Assembly: GCA_963823105.1 (NCBI GenBank)
Contig: CAWGKC010000001.1
Span: 496,001-560,000 of the forward strand
Length of the DNA: 64,000 bases
Direction of reading: 5' to 3'
Source of the DNA: JAJYKC01 sp963823105
GTDB lineage: Bacteria > Acidobacteriota > Terriglobia > Bryobacterales > Bryobacteraceae
Part shown: piece by piece, positions 35,389 to 45,262 of the stretch
Layout of the letters: the number at the start of each line of letters is the position of its first letter
Numbering within the stretch: position 1 is the first letter of the stretch
Program-made: the position numbers and the translations under genes
The notes under the pieces: model-generated
What the model was told of the DNA's origin: nothing
The model's database searches: none
Seen by the model: only the letters and a program-made list of their open reading frames with translations

Positions 35389-37336
35389 CTACATGTATAC
35401 CGGCGCTTCGATGCCAAGCACGGCCAGCGTCCGTTCCAATTGAGTTTGGAAATATCGCGTCATCCACAGCAGAAACGTCTTGCGCTCGGGGTCTTGCTCG
35501 GAGAGAACGGGATAGCCGTGGTAGAAATTGCTGAAGGCCTGAGCGAGTTGGAAGGCGTATCTGGCGGCGTGCGCCGGCTCGCCCGAAGCCACGGCGCGCT
35601 CGACGGCCCAATCCGCTTTCGACGCCAGCAGCAGATACTGCCACAGGTCTTCGCCGGCAAGCTGCCGCGCCATCGTTTCCGCGTTCAACTGCGCGGCGAA
35701 GTCCGGAAGCGTTTCGCCCCGCTCCGCCAGCTTGCGCAAAATATTTCGCGCGCGCACGGCGGCATATTGCACATACGGCCCGGTCTCGCCCTCGAAGCTG
35801 AGGGCTTCCTGGAAGTCGAACGCAATGACGGAATTTCGCGTGAATTTCAGCATGAAATAGCGCAGCGCGCCGACGGCGATTCGGGAAGCCACTTCCCGGC
35901 GTTCCGCTTCCGGCGCCTCCGCGTGGCGCGAATCCACTTCCTCGGCCGCCTTCTCGATCAGCTTGTCGATCAGGTCGTCGGCTTTCACGCCGAGACCCTT
36001 GCGGCCGGAGACTTCGACGTAGGGCTTCTTCTTATCCTCCTCGGAAAGCTCGATACCCATTTCGACGCAGGTCCGCGGCGACAGCGCCACCATTTCGTAG
36101 GAAAAATGGATCGAACGCCGTGCCTGTTCTTCATAACCCAACGCGCGCAGTCCGGCGACGACAACGTCCTGCAAATACGACTGGCGCGAGTCGATGACGT
36201 TGTAAACCCATTCGCCGCCGCCGAAATGGACGCCCTCCTCGCCGCCGCTGGCCGCGCTGACGTAGACCGTATGGCCGGCGAATTCGCCAAGCGGCCGGTA
36301 ATGAAAATCCTTCCCCAACAGGCCGAATTTCCAAAGCTGATAGGCGATGTCTTTGCCGACATAAGTCACGGTGCCGTTCGAGCGCACGATCACCTTGTTT
36401 TCGTCGGCGCCGTCGCCCGAAGCGGTCTTGAAGGCGCTGGCGGGCATCACCCAGCAGCCGCTATTTTTGCCCTCCGTCTCGAAATAGATCGCGCCGCGCT
36501 CCTTCAATTGTTCAAACGCCGTGGCCCAGAATTGCAGATGAAGAATCTCGCTCTCGCGCGGCAGAACGTCGTAGGAGATCCCCAGCCGCAGCATCGTTTT
36601 CAGATGCGCGGCGACGATCGAATCGGCGACAATGTGCGCCGCCTCCGCCGCATCTCCCTCGCCCGCTTCGATGGCATGCAGCGTTTCCCGGCGCCACTCC
36701 AACGCCTCTTCGTGCGCGGCGAAATATTGCGAAATGCGCGCGTAGACGTCCCAACAAAGATAATCGAACCGCTCCTGGCGGCTCAGCGCCTCTATCTGTT
36801 CCACGGTCCGATTTTCCAACTTGAGAAACGCCACCACCACGTCGGCCACTTGCACGCCGGTGTTGTCGATGTAGTTCTGCACTTCGACGCGTTGGCCGCG
36901 CGCGCGGAGCATCCGGACGAACGTATCGCCCAGGATCGCGTTGCGCACATGTCCGATGTGGGCGGCTTTGTTTGGGTTGATATTGGTGTGTTCGACGATG
37001 ATCTTGCCGCCCGCCGCGGCGATTCCCGAGTCCGCCTCCTTCAGCAGGGAAGCGCCGTAAGACCCCGCGGTCCAGGCGGACGTTGATGTATCCATTGCCG
37101 GCGATTTCAAGCGCCGCCACGCCGTCGATGGCGCCGATGCCGGCGATGAATTCCTCGGCGATCTTCTTCGGCGCCTGCTTCAGTTGGCGCGCCAGGGCAA
37201 ACGCCACCGGGATCGCCAATTCCCCGAACGCCGCCTGTTTGGGCTGCTCCAGCGCGGCCTGCGTCTCGACGCCATAGCGTGCGCGAACGTAATCGGCAAC
37301 CTGTTCCGTAATCGATTTTTCTAACTGGTGAAACAC
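35389..37336 (-). CDS. argS: Arginyl-tRNA synthetase (frameshifted)
   Basis: The GTG start at 37336 gives FHQLEKSITEQVADYVRARY, the ArgS N-terminal domain, up to GNGYINVRLDRG. From there the reading moves one frame to SYGASLLKEADSG, then the class I motif NPNKAAHIGHVRNAILGD (HIGH). The KMSKS-equivalent is SGRKGLGVKADDL, and the anticodon-binding domain is AARYAFQLAQAFSNFYHGYP. Removing one base from the CCCC at 37063-37066 restores the full enzyme of about 648 residues. The enzyme charges tRNA-Arg and is normally essential, so a true disruption is unlikely unless another copy exists outside this window. Confidence 0.88.
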
Positions 37337-37393
37337 AAGCTCTCAGTATCCCGCATTGGCTACGCGTCCCACGCGTGGCTCTATCATGGTGTC

Positions 37394-38452
37394 GTGAGTT
37401 TATCGAGTGCCGATGCCGTGCGCCTGTGCCATGAATGCGGCTTCGAGTTGGCTGGAGTGGCGGCGGCGCTCCCAGTCTCCGACGCCCAGGATTATTTACA
37501 CTGGGCGTCCCGCGGGCTTGCGGGCGCGATGGGCTATTTGACGGATCGCCGGGCCGGTCTCCGCCAGGACCCGCGAAATCTATTGCCGTCCGCCCGGTCG
37601 ATCGTCTGCGTCGCGCGGCTCTACAATACGCCTCATCCGTCCACGGCGAACGAATACGCGGGTTGGATCAGCCGCTATGCCTGGGGCGAAGATTACCACG
37701 GCGTTTTGCGGCGCGATCTGGAACGCCTCGCGGTCCGTATGGCCGAAGCCGCCGGACCGTTCGAACACAAAATCTGCGTCGATACCGCGCCGCTGCTGGA
37801 GCGTTCCTATGCGCGCCTCGCGGGTCTGGGATGGATCGGCAAGAATACCTGCCTGATCCACGAAGGGGCGGGCTCGTGGTTTTTCCTTGGGGAGTTGATC
37901 ACCTCGCTCGATCTCGTGCCGTCAGAGCCGCCACCGGACCGCTGCGGCACGTGTACGCGCTGCATCGACGCGTGCCCGACACAGGCGTTAGTGCCGCTGA
38001 CGTCTACGCGTTGCGAACTGGACGCCACGCGCTGCATCTCGTACTTTACGATCGAGCTGCGCGGCGCAGTTGATGAGGCGTTTCGGCCGGCGGCGGGCCA
38101 TCATCTTTTTGGCTGCGACATCTGCCAGGACGTCTGTCCCTGGAACCGCTTGGCGCCCCTCACCGAGGACGCGTCTTTCGCGCCGCGCCACTTCGCCCCG
38201 CCGCTGGCCGAAATGGCGGCGCTCGGCGAGGCGGAGTTTCTCGCGTTGTTCCAAGGCACGCCGGTGACGCGCGCCCGCTATTCGGGATTTCTGCGCAACG
38301 TCGCGATCGCCATGGGCAACGCGGGGAAACAGGAGTTCCGCGCTCCCCTTGAAAAAATGGCCGCATCGCCGGATCCCATCGTGAGCGAGCACGCGCGATG
38401 GGCGCTGGCGCAGCTTCCGCTTGAAGCGACGCCGGTTGAAGAGCGAAGATAG
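37394..38452 (+). CDS. queG: Epoxyqueuosine reductase
   Basis: The frame is open from 37328, but the best start is the GTG at 37394 (VSLSSADAVRLCHECGFELA), because upstream it only shadows the argS start. The 352-residue product contains the cobalamin/FMN-type reductase core (AWGEDYHGVLRRDLERLAVR, GLGWIGKNTCLIHEGAGSWF). Two [4Fe-4S] clusters follow: CGTCTRCIDACPT and CDICQDVCPWN. A C-terminal HEAT-like stretch (EHARWALAQLP) completes the QueG layout. It reduces epoxyqueuosine to queuosine in tRNA. A cupin gene follows after four bases. Confidence 0.93.
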   Translation: MSLSSADAVRLCHECGFELAGVAAALPVSDAQDYLHWASRGLAGAMGYLTDRRAGLRQDPRNLLPSARSIVCVARLYNTPHPSTANEYAGWISRYAWGEDYHGVLRRDLERLAVRMAEAAGPFEHKICVDTAPLLERSYARLAGLGWIGKNTCLIHEGAGSWFFLGELITSLDLVPSEPPPDRCGTCTRCIDACPTQALVPLTSTRCELDATRCISYFTIELRGAVDEAFRPAAGHHLFGCDICQDVCPWNRLAPLTEDASFAPRHFAPPLAEMAALGEAEFLALFQGTPVTRARYSGFLRNVAIAMGNAGKQEFRAPLEKMAASPDPIVSEHARWALAQLPLEATPVEERR

Positions 38453-38456
38453 GTCC

Positions 38457-38909
38457 ATGCCCGACTGGTCTGAACACGGAATTCGAATCGTCCGCGCCGG
38501 CGAGCTGGACTCCAACACGCCGCAGACCGTCGGCATGACTCGCGCTGCCGCTATCACCCACGCCCGCACCGGAGCGGAGAAACTGTGGGCCGGAACGGTA
38601 GTGGTGGCGCCCGCCGCGCGCACCGGCGCCCATCACCACGGCGAATTGGAGACGGTGCTCTATATCGTCCGCGGCCGCGCGCGCTTCCGATGGGGCGAAC
38701 GCTTGGAACACGCGGCGGAAGCGGGCCCGGGCGACTTCATCTACGTGCCACCCTATGTTCCGCATCAGGAAATGAACGCGCGCCCCGACGAGCCGGTGGA
38801 GGCGGTAGTAGTGCGCAGCGGCCAAGAGCCGATCGTCGTCAACCTGGATATCGAAAGCCCCGAGCCGGCCAGTCCCGACGCGACGCCAGGGCCGTTCCAT
38901 TCGAAGTAA
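38457..38909 (+). CDS. Cupin-domain protein
   Basis: The ATG at 38457 (MPDWSEHGIRIVRAGELDSN) follows an AGGT four bases after the queG stop. The 150-residue product has the two cupin motifs: APAARTGAHHHGELETVLYIVRG (His cluster and Glu) and GPGDFIYVPPYVPHQEMNA (His). These usually bind one Fe, Mn or Zn ion. It is a single-domain cupin with unknown reaction, and the tail is disordered (SPEPASPDATPGPFHSK). Confidence 0.85.
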   Translation: MPDWSEHGIRIVRAGELDSNTPQTVGMTRAAAITHARTGAEKLWAGTVVVAPAARTGAHHHGELETVLYIVRGRARFRWGERLEHAAEAGPGDFIYVPPYVPHQEMNARPDEPVEAVVVRSGQEPIVVNLDIESPEPASPDATPGPFHSK

Positions 38910-38931
38910 GCACCTCTCTGAATTCCCAATC

Positions 38932-41002
38932 ATGCCCAACCGCCTCGCCCACGAACAGAGTCCGTATCTTCGCCAGCATTCGGAAAATCCTGTCGATTGG
39001 TTTCCCTGGGGCGAGGAGGCGTTTGCGAAAGCGCGCGCCGAGGATAAGCCGATTTTTCTTTCGATCGGCTATTCCACCTGCCATTGGTGCCATGTGATGG
39101 AGCGGGAGTCGTTCGAAGATGTCGCGGTGGCGGGATTGCTCAACCGCAACTTCGTTCCGATCAAAGTCGACCGGGAGGAGCGGCCGGATGTGGACCGGAT
39201 CTACATGACCTTCGTGCAGGCGACGACGGGGAGCGGCGGGTGGCCGATGTCGGTGTTTTTGACTCCGTCGCTCGAGCCGTTCTTTGGCGGCACTTACTTT
39301 CCGCCGGACAACCGGTATGGACGGCCCGGATTTCCGGCGCTGCTGGAGCATTTGGCCAACGCCTGGCGGACGGATCGCGCCCGCATCGTCGAAGCCGGCG
39401 CGAACTCCATCGCCCAACTACGAAAGATGGTTGACCCGGCGCGCGCGACGGCGGGGCTGGACGAGAAGGTTCTCGATTCCGGCTTCTTCGCCTTTCGCCG
39501 CGCCTTCGATTCCACGCACGGCGGCTTCGGACAGGCGCCGAAATTTCCGCGGCCCTCGGCGTTGAATTTTCTGCTGCGCTATTCCCGCCGGACGGGTAAC
39601 GAAGAAGCGCTGGAGATGACTCTCGCCACGCTGCGCGCGATGGCCGGCGGCGGCATGAACGATCAATTGGGAGGGGGCTTTCACCGTTACTCGGTGGATG
39701 AGCGGTGGTTCGTTCCGCATTTCGAAAAGATGCTGTACGATCAGGCGCAGCTTGCCATTTCGTATCTCGAAGCATTCCAGATTACGCGCGACGATTTCTA
39801 TGCGCGCATCGCCCGCGACGTTCTCGATTATGTCCTGCGCGACATGACGCATCCCGGCGGTGGATTCTTTTCGGCGGAAGACGCCGACAGCGTCATCGAC
39901 CCCTTGCACCCCGAGGAAAAGGGCGAGGGGGCGTTTTACGTTTGGACGAGCGGAGAGATCGAACGAATCCTCGGCGCGGAGGAAGCCGCGGTCTTCGCGA
40001 AGCGATTCGGTGTCGCGGCCGATGGCAATGTTCACAACGATCCGCACGCCGAATTCACGGGCCGCAACATCCTGGCTATCCAGGAGGATACCTCCGAGAC
40101 CGAGAGCGTCCGCGCTTCGAAGGCGAAGCTGTTGAAGGCCAGGGCGGCGCGAGTGCGGCCGTATCTGGACGATAAAATTCTGACCTCGTGGAACGCGCTG
40201 ATGATTTCCGCGTTCGCGAAGGCGGCGCAGATTCTCGACGATCCGCGCTACTTTGGGCGCGGCGCAGCGGGCGGCGGACTTTGTCCTCACGCGTCTGCGC
40301 GATCCGAAATCCGGAGCGCTCTTGCGCCGCTTCCGCGATGACGACGCCGCGATTCCCGCGTTTCTGGACGATTACGCGTTTCTGATCCAGGCGCTGCTCG
40401 ATCTGTACGAAGCGGACTTCGACGTCGCGCGCATCGCGGCCGCTGCCGATTTCGCCGAAACGATGCTGGCGCGGTTTGAAGACCGCGAGCGTGGAGCGTT
40501 CTTCAGCACGGCCGAAGGCGACCCCGCGCTGTTGTTGAGGATCAAGGAAGACTACGACGGCGCGGAACCCAGCGGCAACTCCATCGCCATTCTCGCGCTT
40601 CTGCGTCTGGCGCAGTTCACCGACCGCGATGATTTTCGCCGCGCGGCCGCGCGAGCGTTGGAAGCGTTGTCGAACAAGTTGGCGAGCGAGCCATCGGCGG
40701 CGCCGCAGCTCCTGGTGGCTCTCGACTTCTATCTCGCCGCTCCGTTGCAGATCGTCATCGCCGGGGATCCCGCCGATCCGCGCACCATCCAGCTTTTGCG
40801 GGCGCGCAACCGCCGCTTTGTCCCGGCCAGCGTTACGATGCTTTCCGGATCCGCACAACAACGGGAAAGCCTCTCGGCATGGGCGCCTTCCCTCGCCGCG
40901 ATGACAACTGTCGAAGGGCGCCCCGCGGCCTATATTTGCCGCAACTATTCCTGCCAACTTCCGGTCGCGGACGAGGAAAAATTCCTCGCCTTGCTACAAT
41001 GA
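38932..41002 (+). CDS. DUF255 thioredoxin-domain protein (YyaL-like; frameshifted)
   Basis: The product begins MPNRLAHEQSPYLRQHSENP. The thioredoxin-like domain with STCHWCHVMERESFEDVAVA (CHWC pair) is typical of YyaL/SSP411, followed by GGWPMSVFLTPSLEPFFGGT. An (alpha/alpha)6 N-acylglucosamine-2-epimerase-like domain comes next (MLYDQAQLAISYLEAF, EDADSVIDPLHPEEKGEGAF). At the TTT 40252-40254 the frame shifts: DDPRYFG becomes LGAAQRAADFVLTRLRDPKSG, and reading continues to 41002. Removing one T gives a product of about 689 residues, the normal family length. The role is unknown; the family is conserved from bacteria to humans. Confidence 0.82.
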
Positions 41003-41036
41003 AATTCGCGGCAAAATCACATCGAGGAGAACAGGG

Positions 41037-41549
41037 ATGGAACGTCCAGGGGCGACTACGTTAAAGGGCAATCCACTGACTTTGGTCGGACCGGAATTGA
41101 AGGTAGGCGACAAGGCTCCGCAGTTTGAAGCGGTCGGGGCTGGATTGAAACCGGTTACGCTTGAGGCGACCGGAAGCGGCATTCGGATTTTCAGCGTCGT
41201 GCCATCGCTCGACACGCCGGTGTGCGACGCCCAGACGAAGCGCTTCAACGACGAAGCGGGTAAGCTTCCGAACGTGGACTTTTATAGCGTGAGCATGGAC
41301 TTGCCGTTCGCCCAGAGCCGCTGGTGCGGAGCCTATGGCGTGGACCACGTGAAGATGCTCTCGGATCACCGCAGCGGTTCTTTCGGCGAAAATTACGGCA
41401 CCCTGATCAAGGAACTGCGCATCGAAAGCCGGGCCATCTTCGTCCTGGACGCGGAGAACAAGCTACGCTATGTCGAGTATGTCAAGGAAGTTGGAGACCA
41501 TCCCGACTACGACGCCGCGCTGAAGGCGGTTCACGAGTTAGTGAAATAG
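41037..41549 (+). CDS. tpx: Thiol peroxidase
   Basis: This 170-residue Tpx-type peroxiredoxin has a good ribosome site (GAGGAGAACAGGG) before the ATG. The peroxidatic cysteine lies in SVVPSLDTPVCDAQTKRFND near residue 62, and the second Cys in FAQSRWCGAYGVDHVKMLSD near 96. This is the atypical 2-Cys arrangement of Tpx. It reduces hydroperoxides using thioredoxin. TACAAT at about 40996 may be its -10. Confidence 0.95.
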   Translation: MERPGATTLKGNPLTLVGPELKVGDKAPQFEAVGAGLKPVTLEATGSGIRIFSVVPSLDTPVCDAQTKRFNDEAGKLPNVDFYSVSMDLPFAQSRWCGAYGVDHVKMLSDHRSGSFGENYGTLIKELRIESRAIFVLDAENKLRYVEYVKEVGDHPDYDAALKAVHELVK

Positions 41550-41557
41550 CGCGCCGG

Positions 41558-42067
41558 TTAGACGCCGGAGACTTGAACCGCGAGCGAGCGGCTGCGCGGT
41601 CCGTCGAATTCGGCGAAGACGATGCTCTGCCAGGTGCCCAACAGAATCGCCGCATTGCGCACTTGCAGGCACAGAGTCTGGCCCATCATCATTCCGCGCA
41701 TGTGCGAGTCGGCGTTGTGGCGCTCGCAGTCGGAATAATTCGGGTCGTTGTGCCGGTAATATCGGTTTTGATCGACGATCTCGTCGAAGAACGTCCGGGC
41801 GTCGTGAACGAGAGCGTCCTGCCACTCGCTTAAGAACACCGCCGACGTCGTATGCAGGGACTGGAGATGCACGATACCGTCCCGGACGCCGCTCTTGCGG
41901 ACGATTTCGTTAATGCGATCGGTCACGTTGAGCAATTGCATCCGGTCGGTCGTGATCCAATCGAGAATCCGGCTAAAAACGCGGAAACTTTGTGCGGACG
42001 CCGCCGCTTCGGTCTCTTTCGGTCCCGCTGGCGAGGCTTCGACAACCTGGATTTTCGCTGATTTCAT
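41558..42067 (-). CDS. YjbQ family (UPF0047) protein
   Basis: The 169-residue product contains VRDGIVHLQSLHTTSAVFLSE, then RHNDPNYSDCERHNADSHMR with the conserved His residues and MGQTLCLQV, ending LGTWQSIVFAEFDGPRSRSL. This is the YjbQ/UPF0047 family, some members of which show thiamine-phosphate-synthase-like activity; the physiological role is unsettled. An N-terminal 30-residue extension (KSAKIQVVEASPAGP) is longer than usual. GAGG precedes the start. Confidence 0.85.
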   Translation of the reverse strand: MKSAKIQVVEASPAGPKETEAAASAQSFRVFSRILDWITTDRMQLLNVTDRINEIVRKSGVRDGIVHLQSLHTTSAVFLSEWQDALVHDARTFFDEIVDQNRYYRHNDPNYSDCERHNADSHMRGMMMGQTLCLQVRNAAILLGTWQSIVFAEFDGPRSRSLAVQVSGV

Positions 42068-42154
42068 TGAGGTTCCTCAGTTTACTCACTACTCTTCGGC
42101 CCTACGCCCGAAGCGAACGTTAAGCAATTGGATGCCCCTCCAAGGGCGTAAGTT

Positions 42155-43357
42155 TCAAATCCGCTTGCCGATCCCCATTCGTTTGGCCACGCCCGACAGG
42201 ATTTCCACGGCGCGGTCCAGGGATTCGACGGTGTGCGTAGCGGTCACAATGGCGCGGATTCGGGCCTTCCCTTCGGGAACGGTGGGAAAACCGATGCTGG
42301 TGGCGAACAGGCCATTTTCAAACAGCTCGCGGGAAAAGGCGTGGGCGGTTTTCGCTTCGCCGACAAAGATCGGCGTGATCGGGGTTTCGCTGTTTCCGGT
42401 GTCGAAGCCCGCGGCATGGAGCGCGCCCTGGAAGTGGCGCGTGTTGCTCCAAAGCGCTTCGATCCGTTCGGGTTCGTTCTCCAGAATGTCGAAGGCGGCC
42501 AGGCAGGAGGCGGGGACGGAGGGCGGATGCGAAGTGGAAAACAGGAACGGGCGGGCGCGGTGGTAAAGAAAATCGATGAGGTCGCGGGAGCCGCACACAT
42601 AGCCGCCGAGCACGCCGATGGCCTTCGACAACGTGCCCACTTGAATTTCCACGCGGCCGTGGAGATCGAAATGGTCCACCGTGCCGCGGCCATTGCGGCC
42701 GAGCACGCCGGAAGAGTGGGCGTCGTCGATCATCATGATGGCGCCGTGGCGTTCGGCCAGCACCACTAATTCGGGCAGAGGCCCGATGTCGCCATCCATC
42801 GAAAAGACGCCATCGGTGATGAGCAATTTGCGCCCCGGAACGCCGTCCAACGCTTTCAACTTCGCTTCGGCGACGGCGGTGTCGCGATGGGGGAATACGT
42901 GAATTTTCGCTTTCGATAGGCGGCAGCCATCGATGATGCTGGCGTGATTCAGCGCGTCGGAGATAATGTGATCCTCCGGCGTCAGAATGGCCGATACGGT
43001 GCCGGCGTTGGCGGCGAAGCCGGACTGGAAGACGACGCATGCCTCGACATGTTTGAAGGCGGCGATGCGCTCCTCCAGCTCCATGTGGAGGCTCATCGTT
43101 CCCGAGATGGTGCGCACCGCTCCGGAGCCTGCGCCATAGCGATGGATGGCACCGATCGCCGCCTCGCGCAACTTCGGATGATTCGCCAAGCCAAGGTAGT
43201 TATTGCTGGCGAGGTTGATCACCTCGCGCCCATCGACGCGGGAGATCGGCTCACACGGAGACTCCAGCACGCGGAGGCGCTGGAACGTGCCGCCTTCGCG
43301 CCACGCGTCGAGTTGCGCGGACAGATAGACGAGAGGGTCGGTTTTAGCGGCGATCAT
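42155..43357 (-). CDS. PLP-dependent acyl-CoA:amino-acid C-acyltransferase (KBL/BioF family)
   Basis: This 400-residue alpha-oxoamine synthase shows LASNNYLGLANHPKLREAAI, GSGAVRTISGTMSLHMELEE, ALNHASIIDGCRLSKAKIHV, IDDAHSSGVLGRNGRG and the PLP lysine in VEIQVGTLSKAIGVLGGYVC. The family joins an amino acid to an acyl-CoA with loss of CO2 (BioF) or makes 2-amino-3-ketobutyrate (KBL). The closest pattern looks like glycine C-acetyltransferase, but BioF-like use cannot be excluded. No bio or tdh gene is beside it. It is four bases after the stop of the Gfo/Idh gene, so they are probably co-transcribed. Confidence 0.85.
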   Translation of the reverse strand: MIAAKTDPLVYLSAQLDAWREGGTFQRLRVLESPCEPISRVDGREVINLASNNYLGLANHPKLREAAIGAIHRYGAGSGAVRTISGTMSLHMELEERIAAFKHVEACVVFQSGFAANAGTVSAILTPEDHIISDALNHASIIDGCRLSKAKIHVFPHRDTAVAEAKLKALDGVPGRKLLITDGVFSMDGDIGPLPELVVLAERHGAIMMIDDAHSSGVLGRNGRGTVDHFDLHGRVEIQVGTLSKAIGVLGGYVCGSRDLIDFLYHRARPFLFSTSHPPSVPASCLAAFDILENEPERIEALWSNTRHFQGALHAAGFDTGNSETPITPIFVGEAKTAHAFSRELFENGLFATSIGFPTVPEGKARIRAIVTATHTVESLDRAVEILSGVAKRMGIGKRI

Positions 43358-43361
43358 GATT

Positions 43362-44666
43362 TTACACTTGGTCGGGTACCACGAACGGAGCGCGGTAACG
43401 GCGCTTCATCATGGCGTTGGCTTCGGGATCGTCGACGAACGTGAGGGTATTGGAGTCGAAGTGGAGCGAGCGGCCCAGGCGGTAGGAAATGTTCGCCATG
43501 TGGACAAGGTTCGCCGATAACGCGCCTTCTTCGATCGGCGCGTTCAAGTCCGATTTCTTGCCGCTGCGAAGGGCGTCGATGAAATTCGCCCAATTGTTGC
43601 CCGATTCGTGGGCCGATGGCCCCGGCGTCTGATCCTTGCCCAACCAGGACTTGTACTCCTCATACCATTCGACGGCGAGATAGCCTTTGGAGCCGTAGAA
43701 AATGTTACCGACAGTGTTGATGTCTTTGGGGCGATCCTCGTCGATGCCCGCTTCGTGATTGGTCATCCAGTGGCGCACTTCGAACACCATCATCTTGCGC
43801 TTGCCGCCTTCGTTGAACTCATAGGTCGCGGTGAGGGTGTTCGGCGTTTCCTGGTCGTCGTCAAACATGAAGTGGCCGCCCATGGCGCTGATTTTCACCG
43901 GATACTTCACGCCCAGGCCCCAACGGCAAATGTCGATTTCGTGGATGCCCTGGTTGCCCAGATCGCCATTGCCGTAGTCCCAAAACCAGTGCCAATTGTA
44001 GTGGAAGCGATTGCGCGTGAAGGCGTGTTCGGGCGCGGGTCCGAGCCAGGAATCGTAATGCACGCCGGCCGGCACGGGTTCGACGGGCGTGTGTCCGATC
44101 GTGTCGCGCCACTTGAAGCAGAGGCCGCGCGCCATATATACGTCCCCAATCAGGCCGTCGTTAATCTTCTGGATGGCCTCGCGCACGGCTGGGCCGGAGC
44201 GGCTGTTGGTTCCATGCTGCACGATGCGGTTATATTTTTCAGAGGCGGCGACGATCTGGCGCGATTCGAACAGATCGTGCGAGCACGGTTTCTCGCAGTA
44301 AACGTGTTTGCCCGCCTGGCAGGACCAGATGGTCTGCAGGGTGTGGCTGTGATTGGGAGTGGCGATCGAGATGGCGTCGATCGATTTGTCTTCGAGTAAT
44401 TTCCGGATGTCGGTGTAGGAGGCCGGGCGCTTGCCGGTTTTCTTTTCCACCCAACTCAGGCGGTCGTTCAGAATGCTTTCGTCGATGTCGCAAATGGCCG
44501 CCACTTCCACGTTCTTCATCGCCGTATAATTCTGCAGATGCGCCCGGCCTTGCGAGCGGACGCCGACGCAACCGATGCGAATGGTATCGTTCGGGCTGGC
44601 GAGGCCGCGAACGGCGAATTGGCCCGCCGCCGCCGCCGCGCCCATAAGAAAATATCGCCGGTTCAT
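43362..44666 (-). CDS. Gfo/Idh/MocA family oxidoreductase with Tat-like signal (2)
   Basis: The 434-residue protein starts MNRRYFLMGAAAAAGQFAVR, a twin-Arg-type leader, and has a GAGAGG ribosome site. The NAD-binding fold is TIRIGCVGVRSQGRAHLQNY. Family motifs include TPNHSHTLQTIWSCQAGKHV, YCEKPCSHDLFESRQIV and GDLGNQGIHEIDICRWGLGV. It resembles the secreted Acidobacteriota oxidoreductases acting on sugars and is only distantly similar to the copy at 34047-35345. It is divergent from the DinB gene, with a TATAAT (44697-44702, plus strand) between them. Confidence 0.9.
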   Translation of the reverse strand: MNRRYFLMGAAAAAGQFAVRGLASPNDTIRIGCVGVRSQGRAHLQNYTAMKNVEVAAICDIDESILNDRLSWVEKKTGKRPASYTDIRKLLEDKSIDAISIATPNHSHTLQTIWSCQAGKHVYCEKPCSHDLFESRQIVAASEKYNRIVQHGTNSRSGPAVREAIQKINDGLIGDVYMARGLCFKWRDTIGHTPVEPVPAGVHYDSWLGPAPEHAFTRNRFHYNWHWFWDYGNGDLGNQGIHEIDICRWGLGVKYPVKISAMGGHFMFDDDQETPNTLTATYEFNEGGKRKMMVFEVRHWMTNHEAGIDEDRPKDINTVGNIFYGSKGYLAVEWYEEYKSWLGKDQTPGPSAHESGNNWANFIDALRSGKKSDLNAPIEEGALSANLVHMANISYRLGRSLHFDSNTLTFVDDPEANAMMKRRYRAPFVVPDQV

Positions 44667-44736
44667 GGTTCAATCCTCTCGTTGGAGTTCCGAGACTATA
44701 ATATGACGGAAGGCACCCAAGGAGAAAACCGCCATC

Positions 44737-45252
44737 ATGACTCCGGAAAACGCACTGTTTTTGCGAGACACTCTTCTGCGCCAGTTCACCAACGAGCACG
44801 GCACCACCAAGCGGGTGATCGCCGCCGTTCCCAGCGCAAATTCCGACTACCGGCCCGATCCGAAAGCGAAGACGGCCTTCGATCTGGCCTGGCACATCGC
44901 CAGTTCCGAGATTTTCTTTCTAACCGCGGTAAGCTCCGGCGGCTTCGAGTCGCCGCACCCGGAGAAACCGGAGGGGCTGAAGAGTCCGGAGGACATCGTG
45001 AACTGGTATAACGAACAGTTCCGCATCGCCGCCGCGAAGGTCGAAGCGCTCGACGCGGCGGCGCTTCAAAAGACGCTGGACTTCCGAGGCGTCTTTCAAA
45101 GCCCGGCGGTTTACTTTATATCTACGGGCATGACGCACGCCATCCATCATCGCGGCGAACTCGCGACGTATCTTCGTCCGATGGGCGGCAAAGTCCCTTC
45201 GATCTACGGACCCAGCGCCGACGAAGACCTTCGCCGCCCGGCGACGGCATAG
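44737..45252 (+). CDS. DinB-family protein
   Basis: The 171-residue four-helix-bundle protein has the metal-binding histidines expected of DinB/DUF1569-type proteins: AFDLAWHIASSEIFFL near residue 53, and MTHAIHHRGELATYL near residue 135. These proteins often use mycothiol- or bacillithiol-like cofactors or simply bind Zn/Ni; the substrate is unknown. AAGGAG precedes the ATG. It meets the DnaC-like gene tail to tail. Confidence 0.85.
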   Translation: MTPENALFLRDTLLRQFTNEHGTTKRVIAAVPSANSDYRPDPKAKTAFDLAWHIASSEIFFLTAVSSGGFESPHPEKPEGLKSPEDIVNWYNEQFRIAAAKVEALDAAALQKTLDFRGVFQSPAVYFISTGMTHAIHHRGELATYLRPMGGKVPSIYGPSADEDLRRPATA

Positions 45253-45262
45253 GCGCGACCGG

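Noticed and set aside
40973..40987. GAGGAA-AAA-TTCCTC palindrome as terminator
   Set aside because: It lies inside the end of the DUF255 coding sequence and has no T-run after it on either strand.
42085..42120. CTTCGG...CCGAAG hairpin after the KBL/BioF-family gene as a terminator
   Set aside because: The stem is only six pairs and no U-rich tract follows in the direction of transcription.
44697..44702. TATAAT before the DinB gene as a full promoter
   Set aside because: A good -10 but no -35 hexamer at 16-18 bases. Left as a mention only. The same applies to TATAAT at 27846-27851.
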